A DNA stretch of 64,000 bases from Actinomycetes bacterium (lineage in GTDB: Bacteria; Actinomycetota; Actinomycetes; Propionibacteriales; Nocardioidaceae): positions 62,001 through 126,000 of the forward strand of contig JAEWOG010000067.1 in NCBI GenBank assembly GCA_023460975.1, in the 5' to 3' direction. Of the stretch, positions 1 through 11,317 are shown one piece after another. Below the pieces are notes generated by a model. It did no database searches. It had not been told where the DNA came from and worked only from the letters and a program-made list of their open reading frames with translations. Each line of letters starts with the position of its first letter. The stretch's first letter is position 1. The position numbers were made by a program, and so were the translations under genes.

Positions 1-2
1 CG

Positions 3-437
3 CTGCGTCGCGCCGGGGAGCACGTGGTGGCGACCTTCCGCATGGCGACGCGCTCAGGGCGGTGGCGTGACGGCGAGTTCCACCCGTCACCGCCCACCTG
101 GCACCAGGTGAAGGCCTGGCGCGACCTGGGCGCCAACGCAGCCGCGAGCATCGCCAAGGGCGACCCCGTCGTCGTCCACGGCCGCCTCGTCGCGGAGCAG
201 TGGGACCGCGAGGACGGCACCCGGGTCACCCAGTACGTCCTCGTCGCCTCCGCGATCGGGCACAACCTGGCGCACGGGCGCGGCACCTTCGCCCGTACGG
301 CCCCGCCCGGATCCTCCACGCCCACGCCCTTGGAGCAGTCGACCCACCCGGAGCAAGGGGGCCCGGAGCCCACCTCGCAGAGCATCGGCGAGGGCGCCGA
401 GGTGGGCGCAGCCGGCCCGCGTCCCGACGCGGCGTGA
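3..437 (+). CDS. ssb: Single-stranded DNA-binding protein, SsbB-like paralogue, 5' end outside window
   Basis: The reading frame is open from the first base, so the N-terminus lies upstream. What remains is an OB-fold SSB core: a TFRMATRSGRW strand, the WHQVKAWRDLGANAA helix region, then KGDPVVVHGRL and a YVLVASAIGHNL strand. It would coat single-stranded DNA during replication or repair. The C-terminal tail is Gly/Pro/Glu-rich and ends GPRPDAA, without the acidic DDDIPF-type tip that the main replicative SSB uses to recruit partners. That, and its position just before ettA as in M. tuberculosis Rv2478c-Rv2477c, suggests the accessory SsbB-type paralogue rather than the essential SSB. The family is clear; the paralogue assignment is inference. 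Confidence 0.88.
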   Translation: MRRAGEHVVATFRMATRSGRWRDGEFHPSPPTWHQVKAWRDLGANAAASIAKGDPVVVHGRLVAEQWDREDGTRVTQYVLVASAIGHNLAHGRGTFARTAPPGSSTPTPLEQSTHPEQGGPEPTSQSIGEGAEVGAAGPRPDAA

Positions 438-490
438 GGCGGCCGGTTGCCGCCGCCGACGCCGGTTGTTCAGCACGAGTGCCTTCCACA

Positions 491-496
491 TAGGCT
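491..496 (+). promoter_or_regulatory. -10 box for leaderless ettA
   Basis: TAGGCT fits the actinobacterial TANNNT -10 consensus and ends six bases before the ATG. Transcription would start at or next to the initiation codon. No ribosome binding site precedes the gene, which agrees with a leaderless mRNA. Confidence 0.55.
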
Positions 497-502
497 CTGC
501 GC

Positions 503-2185
<1,683 letters not shown>

Positions 2186-2193
2186 TCCGTGCG

Positions 2194-2231
2194 ACAGGGG
2201 CCCCGACCGGACTGCCGGTCGGGGCCCCTGT
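2194..2231. terminator. Hairpin between convergent ettA and marR
   Basis: A perfect 17-bp stem (ACAGGGGCCCCGACCGG and its complement) with a 4-base loop begins 9 bases after the ettA stop codon. There is no U-tract, as is usual in high-GC actinobacteria. It lies between convergent genes and could serve both strands. Confidence 0.75.
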
Positions 2232-2288
2232 GCGTGTGCCTGTGGGTGATGCGTACGCGCGGCGCTCGGGTGAGCGGCGCCCGCGGCC

Positions 2289-2774
2289 TCAGCGGATCTC
2301 GGCCTGGGGGTGGTTGCCCACCAAGGTGTCCGCGACGGTGTCCATCACTCGTCCGAGCGCGGCGAAGTCGGCCGGGTCGACCAGGTCCACCATGTAGCGA
2401 CGCACGCTCTCGACGTGACATGGCGCGGCCGCCACGAGGAGTTCCCATCCGGCGTCGGTCATGGACGCGACGATCCCGCGGCCGTCCTCCTTCGAGGAGG
2501 ATCGGATGACCAGGCCCGCCTGCTCCATGCGGCTGACGGTGTGGGTGACGCGGCTGCGCGAGTGGGCGACCGAGTCGGCGATGTGCGCCATGCGCATGCA
2601 CCGCTCAGGGCGCTCGCTGAGGCGGACCAGGATCTCGTACTCGGTGAGCGAGAGGTTGAACTCGCGGCGCAGGTCCTCGTCGAGGCGGTCGAGGAGCAGG
2701 GTCATGCCCATCATCAGTGCACGCCAGGTGTGCTGCTCGCCTGTGTCGAGCCATCGGGGTGCAGTGTCAGACAT
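2289..2774 (-). CDS. MarR-family transcriptional regulator
   Basis: This 161-residue winged-helix protein is probably a dimeric DNA-binding repressor. The HTH runs through MRMAHIADSVAHSRSRVTHTVSRMEQAGLV (roughly 58-88), and the wing contains EDGRGIVASMTDAG. The end helices, rich in Leu, Val and Asp, would form the dimer interface. An in-frame start 15 codons upstream would run towards the terminator of the preceding thiolase gene. I prefer the ATG at 2774 because a TAAAGT -10 box ends seven bases before it. The ligand and targets cannot be read from the sequence; the neighbouring thiolase is a possible target but nothing shows it. Confidence 0.9.
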   Translation of the reverse strand: MSDTAPRWLDTGEQHTWRALMMGMTLLLDRLDEDLRREFNLSLTEYEILVRLSERPERCMRMAHIADSVAHSRSRVTHTVSRMEQAGLVIRSSSKEDGRGIVASMTDAGWELLVAAAPCHVESVRRYMVDLVDPADFAALGRVMDTVADTLVGNHPQAEIR

Positions 2775-2781
2775 GGGCGTG

Positions 2782-2787
2782 ACTTTA
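2782..2787 (-). promoter_or_regulatory. -10 box for leaderless marR
   Basis: On the minus strand TAAAGT (TANNNT) ends seven bases before the ATG at 2774, and there is no Shine-Dalgarno sequence. This supports a leaderless transcript and the shorter start. Confidence 0.5.
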
Positions 2788-2805
2788 TCCGGCTCGGGAC
2801 GCGAA

Positions 2806-2838
2806 GAGCGCCCGGCCACGCGGGGTGACCGGGCGCTC
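2806..2838 (-). terminator. Hairpin after the thiolase gene
   Basis: A 10-bp stem (GAGCGCCCGG with its complement, 13-base loop) begins 14 bases past the thiolase stop on the minus strand and ends before the marR promoter. There is no U-tract. Confidence 0.6.
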
Positions 2839-2852
2839 GTGGGACGCAGATG

Positions 2853-4070
2853 TCAGGAGAGGCGCTCCAGCACCATCGCCATGCCCTGACCGCCGCCGAC
2901 GCACATCGTCTCGACGCCGAACTGCTTGTCGGCCTCCTGCAGGCCGTGGATCAGGGTCGTGGTGATGCGCGCACCCGTCATGCCGAAGGGGTGGCCGACC
3001 GCGATCGCGCCGCCGTGGATGTTGAGCTTGTCCTCGTCGATGCCGAGCTCGCGCGCGGAGGGCACGGCCTGCGCGGCGAAGGCCTCGTTGATCTCGAACA
3101 GGTCGATGTCACCGATGCTCATGCCAGCGCGGGCGAGAGCCATGTTCGTGGCCTCGACCGGGCCCATGCCCATGATCTCGGGCGACAGGCCGGTCACGCC
3201 GGTGGAGACGACGCGGGCCAGCGGCGTGATGCCGAGCTCCTTCGCCTTGGTGTCCGACATGATGACGAGCGCTGCGGCGCCGTCGTTGAGCGGGCACGCG
3301 TTGCCCGCGGTGACGGTGCCGTCGGGGCGGAAGATCGGCTTGAGGCCAGCAGTGGCCTCGAGCGTCACCCCGGCGCGCGGGCCGTCGTCCGCGGAGACCA
3401 CGGTGCCGTCGGGCAGGGTCACGGGGGTGATGTCGCGGCCCCAGAAGCCGGACGCGATGGACGCCTCGGCGCGGTTCTGCGAGCGCACGGCGAACGCGTC
3501 CTGGTCCTCGCGGGAGACACCCATGTAGCGGGCGACGTTCTCGGCGGTCTGGCCCATGTCGACGTAGATGTCGGGCAGGAGGCCCTCAGCGCGGGGGTCC
3601 GTCCAGCCCGTGCCGCCCTCGGCGAGCTTGGTGGTGCGGGCCATCGCGTCGAAGGCGAGCGGGTTCTTCGTGTTCTCCATGCCGTCGGCCTTGCCGAGGC
3701 CGAAGCGGCTCACGGTCTCGACACCGGCCGAGATGAACACGTCGCCCTCGCCGGCCTTGATGGCGTGCATCGCCATGCGCGTGGTCTGCAGGCTGGAGGA
3801 GCAGTAGCGGTTGACGGTCACACCCGGAAGGTGGTCCATGCCCGCGAGCACGGCGATGGCGCGAGCCATGTTGTAGCCGGATTCACCGGCCGGCTGGCCG
3901 CAGCCCAGCATGAGGTCCTCGACGAGGCTCGGGTCGAGCTCGGGCACCTGAGCCAGCGCGGCGTGCACCATCTGCACGGTCAGGTCGTCAGGACGCATGT
4001 CCTTCAGCGACCCCTTGAACGCACGACCGATGGGGGAACGGGCGGCGGAAACGATCACGGCCTCGGGCAT
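2853..4070 (-). CDS. Acetyl-CoA C-acyltransferase (thiolase, FadA3-like)
   Basis: This 405-residue thiolase cleaves 3-ketoacyl-CoA with CoA, or condenses acetyl-CoA, in fatty-acid or ketone metabolism. The nucleophilic Cys90 lies in NRYCSSS. The catalytic His is about 360 in GGAIAVGHPFGMTG, the second Cys is about 390 in CVGGGQG, and the NEAFA motif is present. The start MPEAVIVSAARSPIGRA is that of the M. tuberculosis FadA3 group as I remember it. The frame stays open for 41 codons upstream, but the ATG at 4070 has an AAGGAAG ribosome binding site. The gene diverges from a thioesterase gene, and the shared intergenic region carries a palindromic operator (4149-4162). The exact acyl chain length is unknown. 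Confidence 0.93.
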   Translation of the reverse strand: MPEAVIVSAARSPIGRAFKGSLKDMRPDDLTVQMVHAALAQVPELDPSLVEDLMLGCGQPAGESGYNMARAIAVLAGMDHLPGVTVNRYCSSSLQTTRMAMHAIKAGEGDVFISAGVETVSRFGLGKADGMENTKNPLAFDAMARTTKLAEGGTGWTDPRAEGLLPDIYVDMGQTAENVARYMGVSREDQDAFAVRSQNRAEASIASGFWGRDITPVTLPDGTVVSADDGPRAGVTLEATAGLKPIFRPDGTVTAGNACPLNDGAAALVIMSDTKAKELGITPLARVVSTGVTGLSPEIMGMGPVEATNMALARAGMSIGDIDLFEINEAFAAQAVPSARELGIDEDKLNIHGGAIAVGHPFGMTGARITTTLIHGLQEADKQFGVETMCVGGGQGMAMVLERLS

Positions 4071-4123
4071 GGAGACTTCCTTCGGGCAGGGGGTGGTCTT
4101 CTCGGACGGGTGTCCGGGCCGCC

Positions 4124-4129
4124 AGCCTA
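4124..4129 (-). promoter_or_regulatory. -10 box of the thiolase promoter
   Basis: Minus-strand TAGGCT fits TANNNT and lies 54 bases before the ATG, leaving room for a leader with the AAGGAAG site. The matching -35 position (about 4147-4152) falls inside the palindrome at 4149-4162, so a bound regulator would block polymerase. Confidence 0.45.
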
Positions 4130-4148
4130 GTCGGGGGCCCGTACGGGG

Positions 4149-4162
4149 TGGAACGTGTTCCA
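4149..4162. promoter_or_regulatory. Palindromic operator, KstR-like (TnnAACnnGTTnnA)
   Basis: TGGAACGTGTTCCA matches at every fixed position the TnnAACnnGTTnnA motif published for the TetR-family lipid and steroid regulator KstR. It sits between the divergent thiolase and thioesterase genes and overlaps the presumed -35 of the thiolase. A second near-match precedes the alcohol dehydrogenase (35804-35817). A TetR-type acyl-CoA-responsive repressor is the simplest reading; its identity is inference. Confidence 0.55.
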
Positions 4163-4224
4163 GTGTGGGATGCCTCATGCCGGGCGGCGACACGGGGGTG
4201 GCCAGGTGGTGCGACCATCTCAGG

Positions 4225-5088
4225 GTGCGACACCTTTATGAGTGCCAACTGCGCTGGGCGGACCAGGACATGCTCGGCCACGTCAACAACGTGCTCTACC
4301 TGGACTATCTGCAGGAGGCACGCGTCGACCTGTTCCGCGTGCACGCCCCCGACCTGCGTGCGCCGGAGTTCGGCGAGGGCCTGGTCGTGGTGCGCCACGA
4401 CATCACGTACGTGAGCCCGCTGGTGTTCTCGTTCAAGCCCGCGTACGTGGAGACGTGGGTGAGCGACATTCGCGCGGCCTCGTTCACCCTCGACCACGAG
4501 ATCTTCAGCCTTGACGAGGACCAGGGGCGGATCGTGCACGTGCGCGCGCGCTCGGTGCTCACGCCGTTCGACTTCACTGCCGACCGGCCGCGGCGACTCA
4601 GTGCGCCCGAGCGAGCCGTGCTGGGGGACCTGCTGGAGCAGGGCGAGGAGCTCGCCGCGCTGCCGGTCGCGCCGCCGATCGCCATGCCCGGGGACGACTA
4701 CCGCGTGGGAGTCCGCTTCTCCGACCTCGACGTCTACCGGCACGTCAACAACGTGACCTATTTCGAGTACTTCCAGGAGAGCCGCATCAAGCTGATGCGC
4801 GAGCTGGGGCGGGGGCTGCACGCCAAGGGCCTCGACATGGTCGTGGCGCGCACGCGCGTGGACTACCTGGCCCCGATGTTGCACCGGGCCGAGCCGTACG
4901 ACTGCCCGAGCTGGATCGGGCGGCTGGGGCGCACGTCGGTGTCGTACGAGTCGCTCGTGCGCGAGGGGGACCGGGTCCTGGCCCGGGCGAACGTCATCGC
5001 CGTGTGCGTCTCGTCGCAGACCCACCGGCCGCTGGCCCTGCCCACCGAGCTGCGCGAGCGGGTCGAGCCGCTCCTCGCCCAGGCGTGA
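4225..5088 (+). CDS. Acyl-CoA thioesterase with two hotdog domains
   Basis: The 287-residue product contains two 4HBT hotdog folds in tandem. The first opens with LRWADQDMLGHVNNVLYLDYLQEARVD and the second with VRFSDLDVYRHVNNVTYFEYFQESRIKLM near residue 160. Each carries the Asp and His-Val-Asn-Asn signature of the 4-hydroxybenzoyl-CoA thioesterase family. It should hydrolyse acyl-CoA to free acid and CoA in the cytoplasm. M. tuberculosis has a similar protein (Rv2475c) beside ettA. The GTG at 4225 puts the first hotdog at the N-terminus; an in-frame ATG at 4177 is an alternative, and neither has a strong ribosome binding site. It diverges from the thiolase across the KstR-like operator, suggesting shared lipid control. 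Confidence 0.88.
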   Translation: MRHLYECQLRWADQDMLGHVNNVLYLDYLQEARVDLFRVHAPDLRAPEFGEGLVVVRHDITYVSPLVFSFKPAYVETWVSDIRAASFTLDHEIFSLDEDQGRIVHVRARSVLTPFDFTADRPRRLSAPERAVLGDLLEQGEELAALPVAPPIAMPGDDYRVGVRFSDLDVYRHVNNVTYFEYFQESRIKLMRELGRGLHAKGLDMVVARTRVDYLAPMLHRAEPYDCPSWIGRLGRTSVSYESLVREGDRVLARANVIAVCVSSQTHRPLALPTELRERVEPLLAQA

Positions 5089-5115
5089 GCGCGCGGCGAC
5101 TGGAGGTTCGTACGC

Positions 5116-5499
5116 CTATTCGGGCGAGTTGACCATGAACTGGGCGGCGTGAGTCACGTAGTCCCAGAACTGCGCGTCGTGCTCGGGGCTCAGCGCTGCC
5201 CGGTCGAGTCCGGCGCGGAAGTGGTGCAGCCAGCGCTGCGCTGACGACGGCGTGACCTCGAACGGCGCGTGCCGCATCCGCAGGCGCGGGTGGCCGCGCT
5301 CGTCCGAGTACGTCGACGGGCCGCCCCAGTACTGGATGAGGAAGAGGGCGAACCGTTCCTCGGCGGGGCCCAGATCCTCCTCCGGGTACATCGGGCGCAG
5401 GAGTTCGTCGGTCGCCACACCCTCGTAGAAGCCGTGGACGATCGTGCGGATCGTCTCCTCGCCGCCGATCTCCTCGTAGAAGCTGCTCACGGTCCCCAT
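5116..5499 (-). CDS. glbO: Group 2 truncated haemoglobin (GlbO/trHbO)
   Basis: This 127-residue 2-over-2 globin binds haem and O2 and is linked to respiration and peroxide or NO chemistry. Proximal His77 lies in RMRHAPF. Tyr25 (B10) in HGFYEG, Tyr38 (CD1) in RPMYPEEDL and Trp90 (G8) in AQRWLHHF match the Tyr-Tyr-Trp distal network that defines GlbO. The length equals the mycobacterial protein. I chose the ATG at 5499, since an upstream start would add a non-globin stretch. A GTG two codons further in (start of SSFYEE) is possible. It converges on the thioesterase gene with only 27 bases between them. Confidence 0.95.
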   Translation of the reverse strand: MGTVSSFYEEIGGEETIRTIVHGFYEGVATDELLRPMYPEEDLGPAEERFALFLIQYWGGPSTYSDERGHPRLRMRHAPFEVTPSSAQRWLHHFRAGLDRAALSPEHDAQFWDYVTHAAQFMVNSPE

Positions 5500-5578
5500 T
5501 GTGCCGATGAGGTGGTGGGCGCGGGCCACCGGGCGTGCGAGAGTGGAGGAATCCCGTCATCGTCCCCAAGGAGTTCCC

Positions 5579-6004
5579 ATGCCTGCCACCCGCAAGGCCA
5601 CGACCGTCTGGGAGGGCACCCTCTTCGAGGGCGCCGGCAAGGTCACCCTGGACTCGTCCGGACTCGGCACCTACGACGTCACGTGGCCCTCGCGCGCCGA
5701 GAAGGCCAACGGCAGGACGAGCCCCGAGGAGCTCATCGCGGCGGCCCACTCGTCGTGCTTCTCGATGGCCTTCTCCAACGCTCTGGCCAGGAACGAGACA
5801 CCCGCGACCTCGCTCACCACCACCGCCGCGGTCGAGCTCACGCCCGGCACCGGCATCACGGGCATCACGCTGACGGTGCGCGGCGTGGTCGAGGGCGTCG
5901 ACAACGACACCTTCGTCGCACTGGCGCAGGAGGCCAAGGAGGGCTGCCCGGTGAGCAAGGCCCTGGCCGGGGTCGAGATCAGCCTGGACGCCGCGCTGGG
6001 CTGA
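5579..6004 (+). CDS. OsmC/Ohr-family hydroperoxide reductase
   Basis: This 141-residue protein reduces organic hydroperoxides with a redox cysteine pair: Cys60 in AAHSSCFSMAF and Cys123 in KEGCPVSKAL, spaced as in OsmC. The N-terminal strands (TTVWEGTLFEGAGKVTL) match the OsmC rather than the Ohr subgroup. A good AAGGAG site lies at 5568-5573, so the ATG at 5579 is secure although the frame is open further upstream. It stands alone, divergent from glbO and convergent with mscS. The reducing partner in actinobacteria is unclear from the sequence. Confidence 0.93.
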   Translation: MPATRKATTVWEGTLFEGAGKVTLDSSGLGTYDVTWPSRAEKANGRTSPEELIAAAHSSCFSMAFSNALARNETPATSLTTTAAVELTPGTGITGITLTVRGVVEGVDNDTFVALAQEAKEGCPVSKALAGVEISLDAALG

Positions 6005-6017
6005 GCCTGGGCGGGTG

Positions 6018-7025
6018 TCAGTCGTCGACCGGCGCCGGCTCGTCGCCGGGCGTCACGGCTGCTCCCGTGGCGACGCGCGGGGTCGTGAACATCTCGATGC
6101 CCTCGATGTCGAACCGTGAGATGACGCGCTCGCGCAGCGCCCGGCCGATCTGGAACTGGGCCGCGGGGGCCGTCTTCATGGTGGTGCGTACGACCACCCC
6201 GTCGGCGTCGAGCGCCTGGACTCCCAGCACCTCGGGGGCCTCGATCACCAGGCCCGTGAAGTCGTCGTCGCGCCACAGGTCGCCGGCCACCTCCTCGAGC
6301 ACGTCGCGCACCTTGGCCAGGTCCTCGCCGTAGGGGACGGTGACATCGAGGACCGTACGGGCCCAGTTCTGCGACTTGTTGCCCACGCGCAGGATCTCGC
6401 CGTTGCGGACGTACCAGACCGTGCCGTTGACGTCGCGCAGACGGGTGATGCGCAGCGTGACTGCTTCGACGGTGCCTTGGGTGGTGCCCAGGTCGACGAC
6501 GTCGCCGACGCCGTACTGGTCCTCGAAGATCATGAAGATGCCGGACAGGAAGTCCTTGACCAGGCTCTGTGCGCCGAAACCGAGCGCGACACCGACGATT
6601 CCGGCAGAGGCCACGACCGGACCGATGTTGGCGCCCAACTCGCTCAGCATCATCATCAGCACCACGGAGAACACGACCCCGGACACGATGCTCTTGAGCA
6701 GGGAACCGATGGTCTGCGCCCGCTGGACACGCCGCGCCCCGACGTCGTCGGGGGCAAAGGAGCGCGAGATCCGTTCGGCGACGCCGGTGCCGCGCACTCG
6801 TCGCGGCACCATGCCGACCTCGGCGCTGCGGACCATCCGATCGATGACGCGGAACAGCAGCCACCTGATGAGCAGGCCGACCAGCAGCAGGCTGATGAGC
6901 GCCAGCGGCTTGCCCACGAGCCAGTCGGCCAGGTTGGCCAGTTCGGGGCTGCCCGTTGCATCGCGCACCCACGCGCAGATCGCTTCGTCGTCGGCGCAGC
7001 GGCTGGTCAGGGACACGGCAGACAT
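6018..7025 (-). CDS. Small-conductance mechanosensitive channel, MscS family
   Basis: This 335-residue membrane protein would open under membrane tension and release solutes on osmotic downshock. Hydrophobic helices lie at about 37-60 and 105-128. The pore-lining TM3 follows near 130-155 with the family signature GVALGFGAQSLVKDFLSGIFMIFEDQYGVGDVV, then the beta domain and the alpha/beta vestibule. The tail is acidic and proline-containing (GDEPAPVDD). The frame runs open far upstream. The ATG at 7025 gives a normal N-terminus, and the long upstream extension overlaps the promoter space of the divergent gene. Expression is probably monocistronic. Confidence 0.9.
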   Translation of the reverse strand: MSAVSLTSRCADDEAICAWVRDATGSPELANLADWLVGKPLALISLLLVGLLIRWLLFRVIDRMVRSAEVGMVPRRVRGTGVAERISRSFAPDDVGARRVQRAQTIGSLLKSIVSGVVFSVVLMMMLSELGANIGPVVASAGIVGVALGFGAQSLVKDFLSGIFMIFEDQYGVGDVVDLGTTQGTVEAVTLRITRLRDVNGTVWYVRNGEILRVGNKSQNWARTVLDVTVPYGEDLAKVRDVLEEVAGDLWRDDDFTGLVIEAPEVLGVQALDADGVVVRTTMKTAPAAQFQIGRALRERVISRFDIEGIEMFTTPRVATGAAVTPGDEPAPVDD

Positions 7026-7193
7026 GTCGGCCAGTATGGCCACACCGCCCCACCCGGCGGCCTCATCACGCGCCCAGTCGGGTGGGTTCGTGGCGAGCCT
7101 CACCCGGGTGGCGGTCCAAGGGGGAGTGCCGAAGCGTCGTTCGAGGAGCGGCCGGGCTATCCTTTCCCCGTGACCCCGCTCGAGAGGAATGCC

Positions 7194-7532
7194 ATGCTCG
7201 TGCGCCGCGCCGCGCGCTCTGCTGCTCTGTTGACCGTGCCCGCCGTCGCCCTGATGGCCGGTCCGGCCCACGCCTCGTTCATCCCCGAGGGATGGGCGGA
7301 GCCGACGTCGGTCGACCCGCTTCACCTGATGCTCATCATCGGCTTCGCGCCGATCGGTCTCGCGCTCGTGATCGCCCTGCTCGCCGCTGCTCCCGCGCTG
7401 GCGCGCGGTCGCGGTTCGGTGACCCCCGCCAGCGAGGGCACCTGGATCGGTGGCCCGCGTTCGGGCACCGACGAGCTGCCCGCCGCCGATGGTGAGGAAT
7501 CCCGCGCGGGTGGAGCAAGTGGCAGCTTCTGA
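7194..7532 (+). CDS. Small exported or membrane protein of unknown function
   Basis: I do not recognise a family for this 112-residue protein. It has a clear signal peptide (basic MLVRRAARS start, hydrophobic core, AHA cleavage-like site near 27). A second hydrophobic segment follows at about 44-68 (LMLIIGFAPIGLALVIALLAAAPAL), then a hydrophilic Gly/Ser/Glu-rich tail. GAGAGGA lies seven bases before the ATG. It overlaps the start of the DUF5130 gene and is probably co-transcribed with it, so it may serve as a membrane partner. That role is inference. Confidence 0.72.
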   Translation: MLVRRAARSAALLTVPAVALMAGPAHASFIPEGWAEPTSVDPLHLMLIIGFAPIGLALVIALLAAAPALARGRGSVTPASEGTWIGGPRSGTDELPAADGEESRAGGASGSF

Positions 7533-7887
7533 TCTGCTCACCGGGCAGGAGCGTTCTTCGCTCGACCGGGTCATCCGGCGCGCCGAGGAGACCTCGCGCT
7601 TCGAGTTCTCGGTCTACCTCGGCCCCGCCGAAGGTGCCGACACCCACGCGTACGCCACGCGCCTGCACAACCGACTGGTCGTGCCCGCGCGCAGCGTTCT
7701 GATCCTGGTCGACCCCGAGCGACGCGCGATCGAGGTCGTCACCGGCGGGGAGGTGCGGCGGATCATCTCCGACGCCGAGGTCTCCCTCGCCGTTGCCGCC
7801 ATGGGCGACGACCTGGCCGACGGCAACTACGCCCGGGGCCTCGAGCGGGCCATCGACCTGCTCGCCCAGCACGCGCACCGGGCGTGA
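7489..7887 (+). CDS. DUF5130 family protein
   Basis: The product of about 132 residues contains a TPM-like (TLP18.3/Psb32) fold: RRAEETSRFEFSVYLGPAEG, then VLILVDPERRAIEVVTGGEVRRIISDAEV and AMGDDLADGNYARGLERAIDLLAQH. The M. tuberculosis counterpart, Rv2468c, also sits next to pepN. No catalytic function is established for the family. The start is uncertain: ATG 7489 is used here, while GTG 7510 or 7519 lie downstream of a GTGAGGA sequence (7492-7498). It overlaps the preceding small membrane protein gene by about 40 bases, suggesting translational coupling. A run of short tandem repeats and a strong hairpin follow. Confidence 0.8.
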   Translation: MVRNPARVEQVAASDLLTGQERSSLDRVIRRAEETSRFEFSVYLGPAEGADTHAYATRLHNRLVVPARSVLILVDPERRAIEVVTGGEVRRIISDAEVSLAVAAMGDDLADGNYARGLERAIDLLAQHAHRA

Positions 7888-7911
7888 CCCGCGGGGACGT
7901 CAGTCCCTGAC

Positions 7912-8005
7912 GGCCAGCTCAGCCCGAGCAGTTCGCCCGGCCAGTTCAGCCCGAGCAGTTCGCTCGGCCAGTTCAGCACGGCCAGTTCGCTCGGCCCATT
8001 CGCTC
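7912..8005. repeat. Degenerate tandem repeat of 27-bp and 13-14-bp units
   Basis: Two 27-base units (7912-7938 and 7939-7965) differ at two positions. They are followed by half-units starting GGCCAGTTC or GGCCCATTC at 7966, 7980 and 7993. The block lies in the untranslated space between DUF5130 and the terminator. On the minus strand it reads as repeated LNWPSELLG peptides, but no gene start supports translation. Confidence 0.8.
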
Positions 8006-8031
8006 GGTCCTGAGCCACACGCTGCACAACG

Positions 8032-8069
8032 ACAAGGCCCGCCCCTCCACGAGGAGGGGCGGGCCTTGT
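8032..8069. terminator. Bidirectional hairpin between DUF5130 and pepN
   Basis: A perfect 17-bp stem (ACAAGGCCCGCCCCTCC and complement) with a 4-base loop lies between two convergent genes. The minus-strand side is 12 bases past the pepN stop codon. Confidence 0.8.
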
Positions 8070-8081
8070 GTCAGTCAGCCG

Positions 8082-10640
<2,559 letters not shown>

Positions 10641-10685
10641 GGAAGCAGTCAATCACCTGTCGGTGGCCCGTGACAGAGTGGGCGC

Positions 10686-11291
10686 ATGGCCAAGGACGTT
10701 GCTGACTTCTGGTTCGATCCGCTGTGCCCGTTCGCCTGGATCACCTCGCGGTGGATCCTCGAGGTCGAGCAGGTGCGAGACATCGAGGTGCGCTGGCACG
10801 TGATGTCGCTGGCCTACCTCAACAAGGACCGCGAGATCCCCGAGAGCTACCGCGAGTTGTTGGCGCCCGCGTGGGGCCCGGTCCGGGTGCTCATCGCCGC
10901 GTCGCAGCGCCACGGCGAGTCCGTGCTGAAGCCGATGTATGACGCGTTCGGCGAGCGGATCCACCACCAGCAGCGAGCCATCGATCGCGACCTGATCGCC
11001 GAGGTCGTGGCGGCCGTGGGGCTGGAGAGCGACCTCGTCGACGCCATGGATGACTCGTCCTGGGACGACGCGGTCGCCCGTTCCCACCACGAGGGCATGG
11101 ATGCCGTGGGAGACGACGTCGGCACGCCCACGATCCACGTCAACGGCTCGGCGTTCTTCGGCCCCGTGCTGTCCGCGATCCCGCGCGCGGAGGCCGCGGG
11201 CGAGTTGTGGGACGGCGTGGTCGCGGTGGCGAAGTTCCCCCACTTCTACGAGCTCAAGCGCAGCCGTACGGGAGATCTTGACTTCACCTGA
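10686..11291 (+). CDS. DsbA-family thioredoxin-fold protein, Rv2466c-like (mycothiol-linked), single-Cys variant
   Basis: The 201-residue product is closely similar to the mycothiol/mycoredoxin-dependent reductase Rv2466c: VADFWFDPLCPFAWITSRWILEVE at the N-terminus, an inserted helical domain, and SHHEGMDAVGDDVGTPTIHVNG with the cis-Pro loop. Rv2466c uses a CPWC motif as I recall it. Here the motif is Cys14-Pro-Phe-Ala17, so the resolving cysteine is absent and a monothiol mechanism with mycothiol would be needed. The codons (TGC CCG TTC GCC) leave no doubt about the Ala. It diverges from pepN, as in mycobacteria. The natural substrate is unknown. Confidence 0.9.
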   Translation: MAKDVADFWFDPLCPFAWITSRWILEVEQVRDIEVRWHVMSLAYLNKDREIPESYRELLAPAWGPVRVLIAASQRHGESVLKPMYDAFGERIHHQQRAIDRDLIAEVVAAVGLESDLVDAMDDSSWDDAVARSHHEGMDAVGDDVGTPTIHVNGSAFFGPVLSAIPRAEAAGELWDGVVAVAKFPHFYELKRSRTGDLDFT

Positions 11292-11317
11292 GGTGATTTC
11301 TCCCGCATAGTGGAGTG

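Noticed and set aside
2850..4130. A 426-codon plus-strand frame over the thiolase gene
   Set aside because: The opposite strand encodes a complete thiolase with all active-site residues. The plus-strand product is low-complexity.
7827..8027. Minus-strand frame with repeated LNWPSELLG peptides
   Set aside because: The peptide repeats only reflect the tandem DNA repeat. No start signal exists, and the frame overlaps the end of DUF5130 and lies beyond the pepN terminator.
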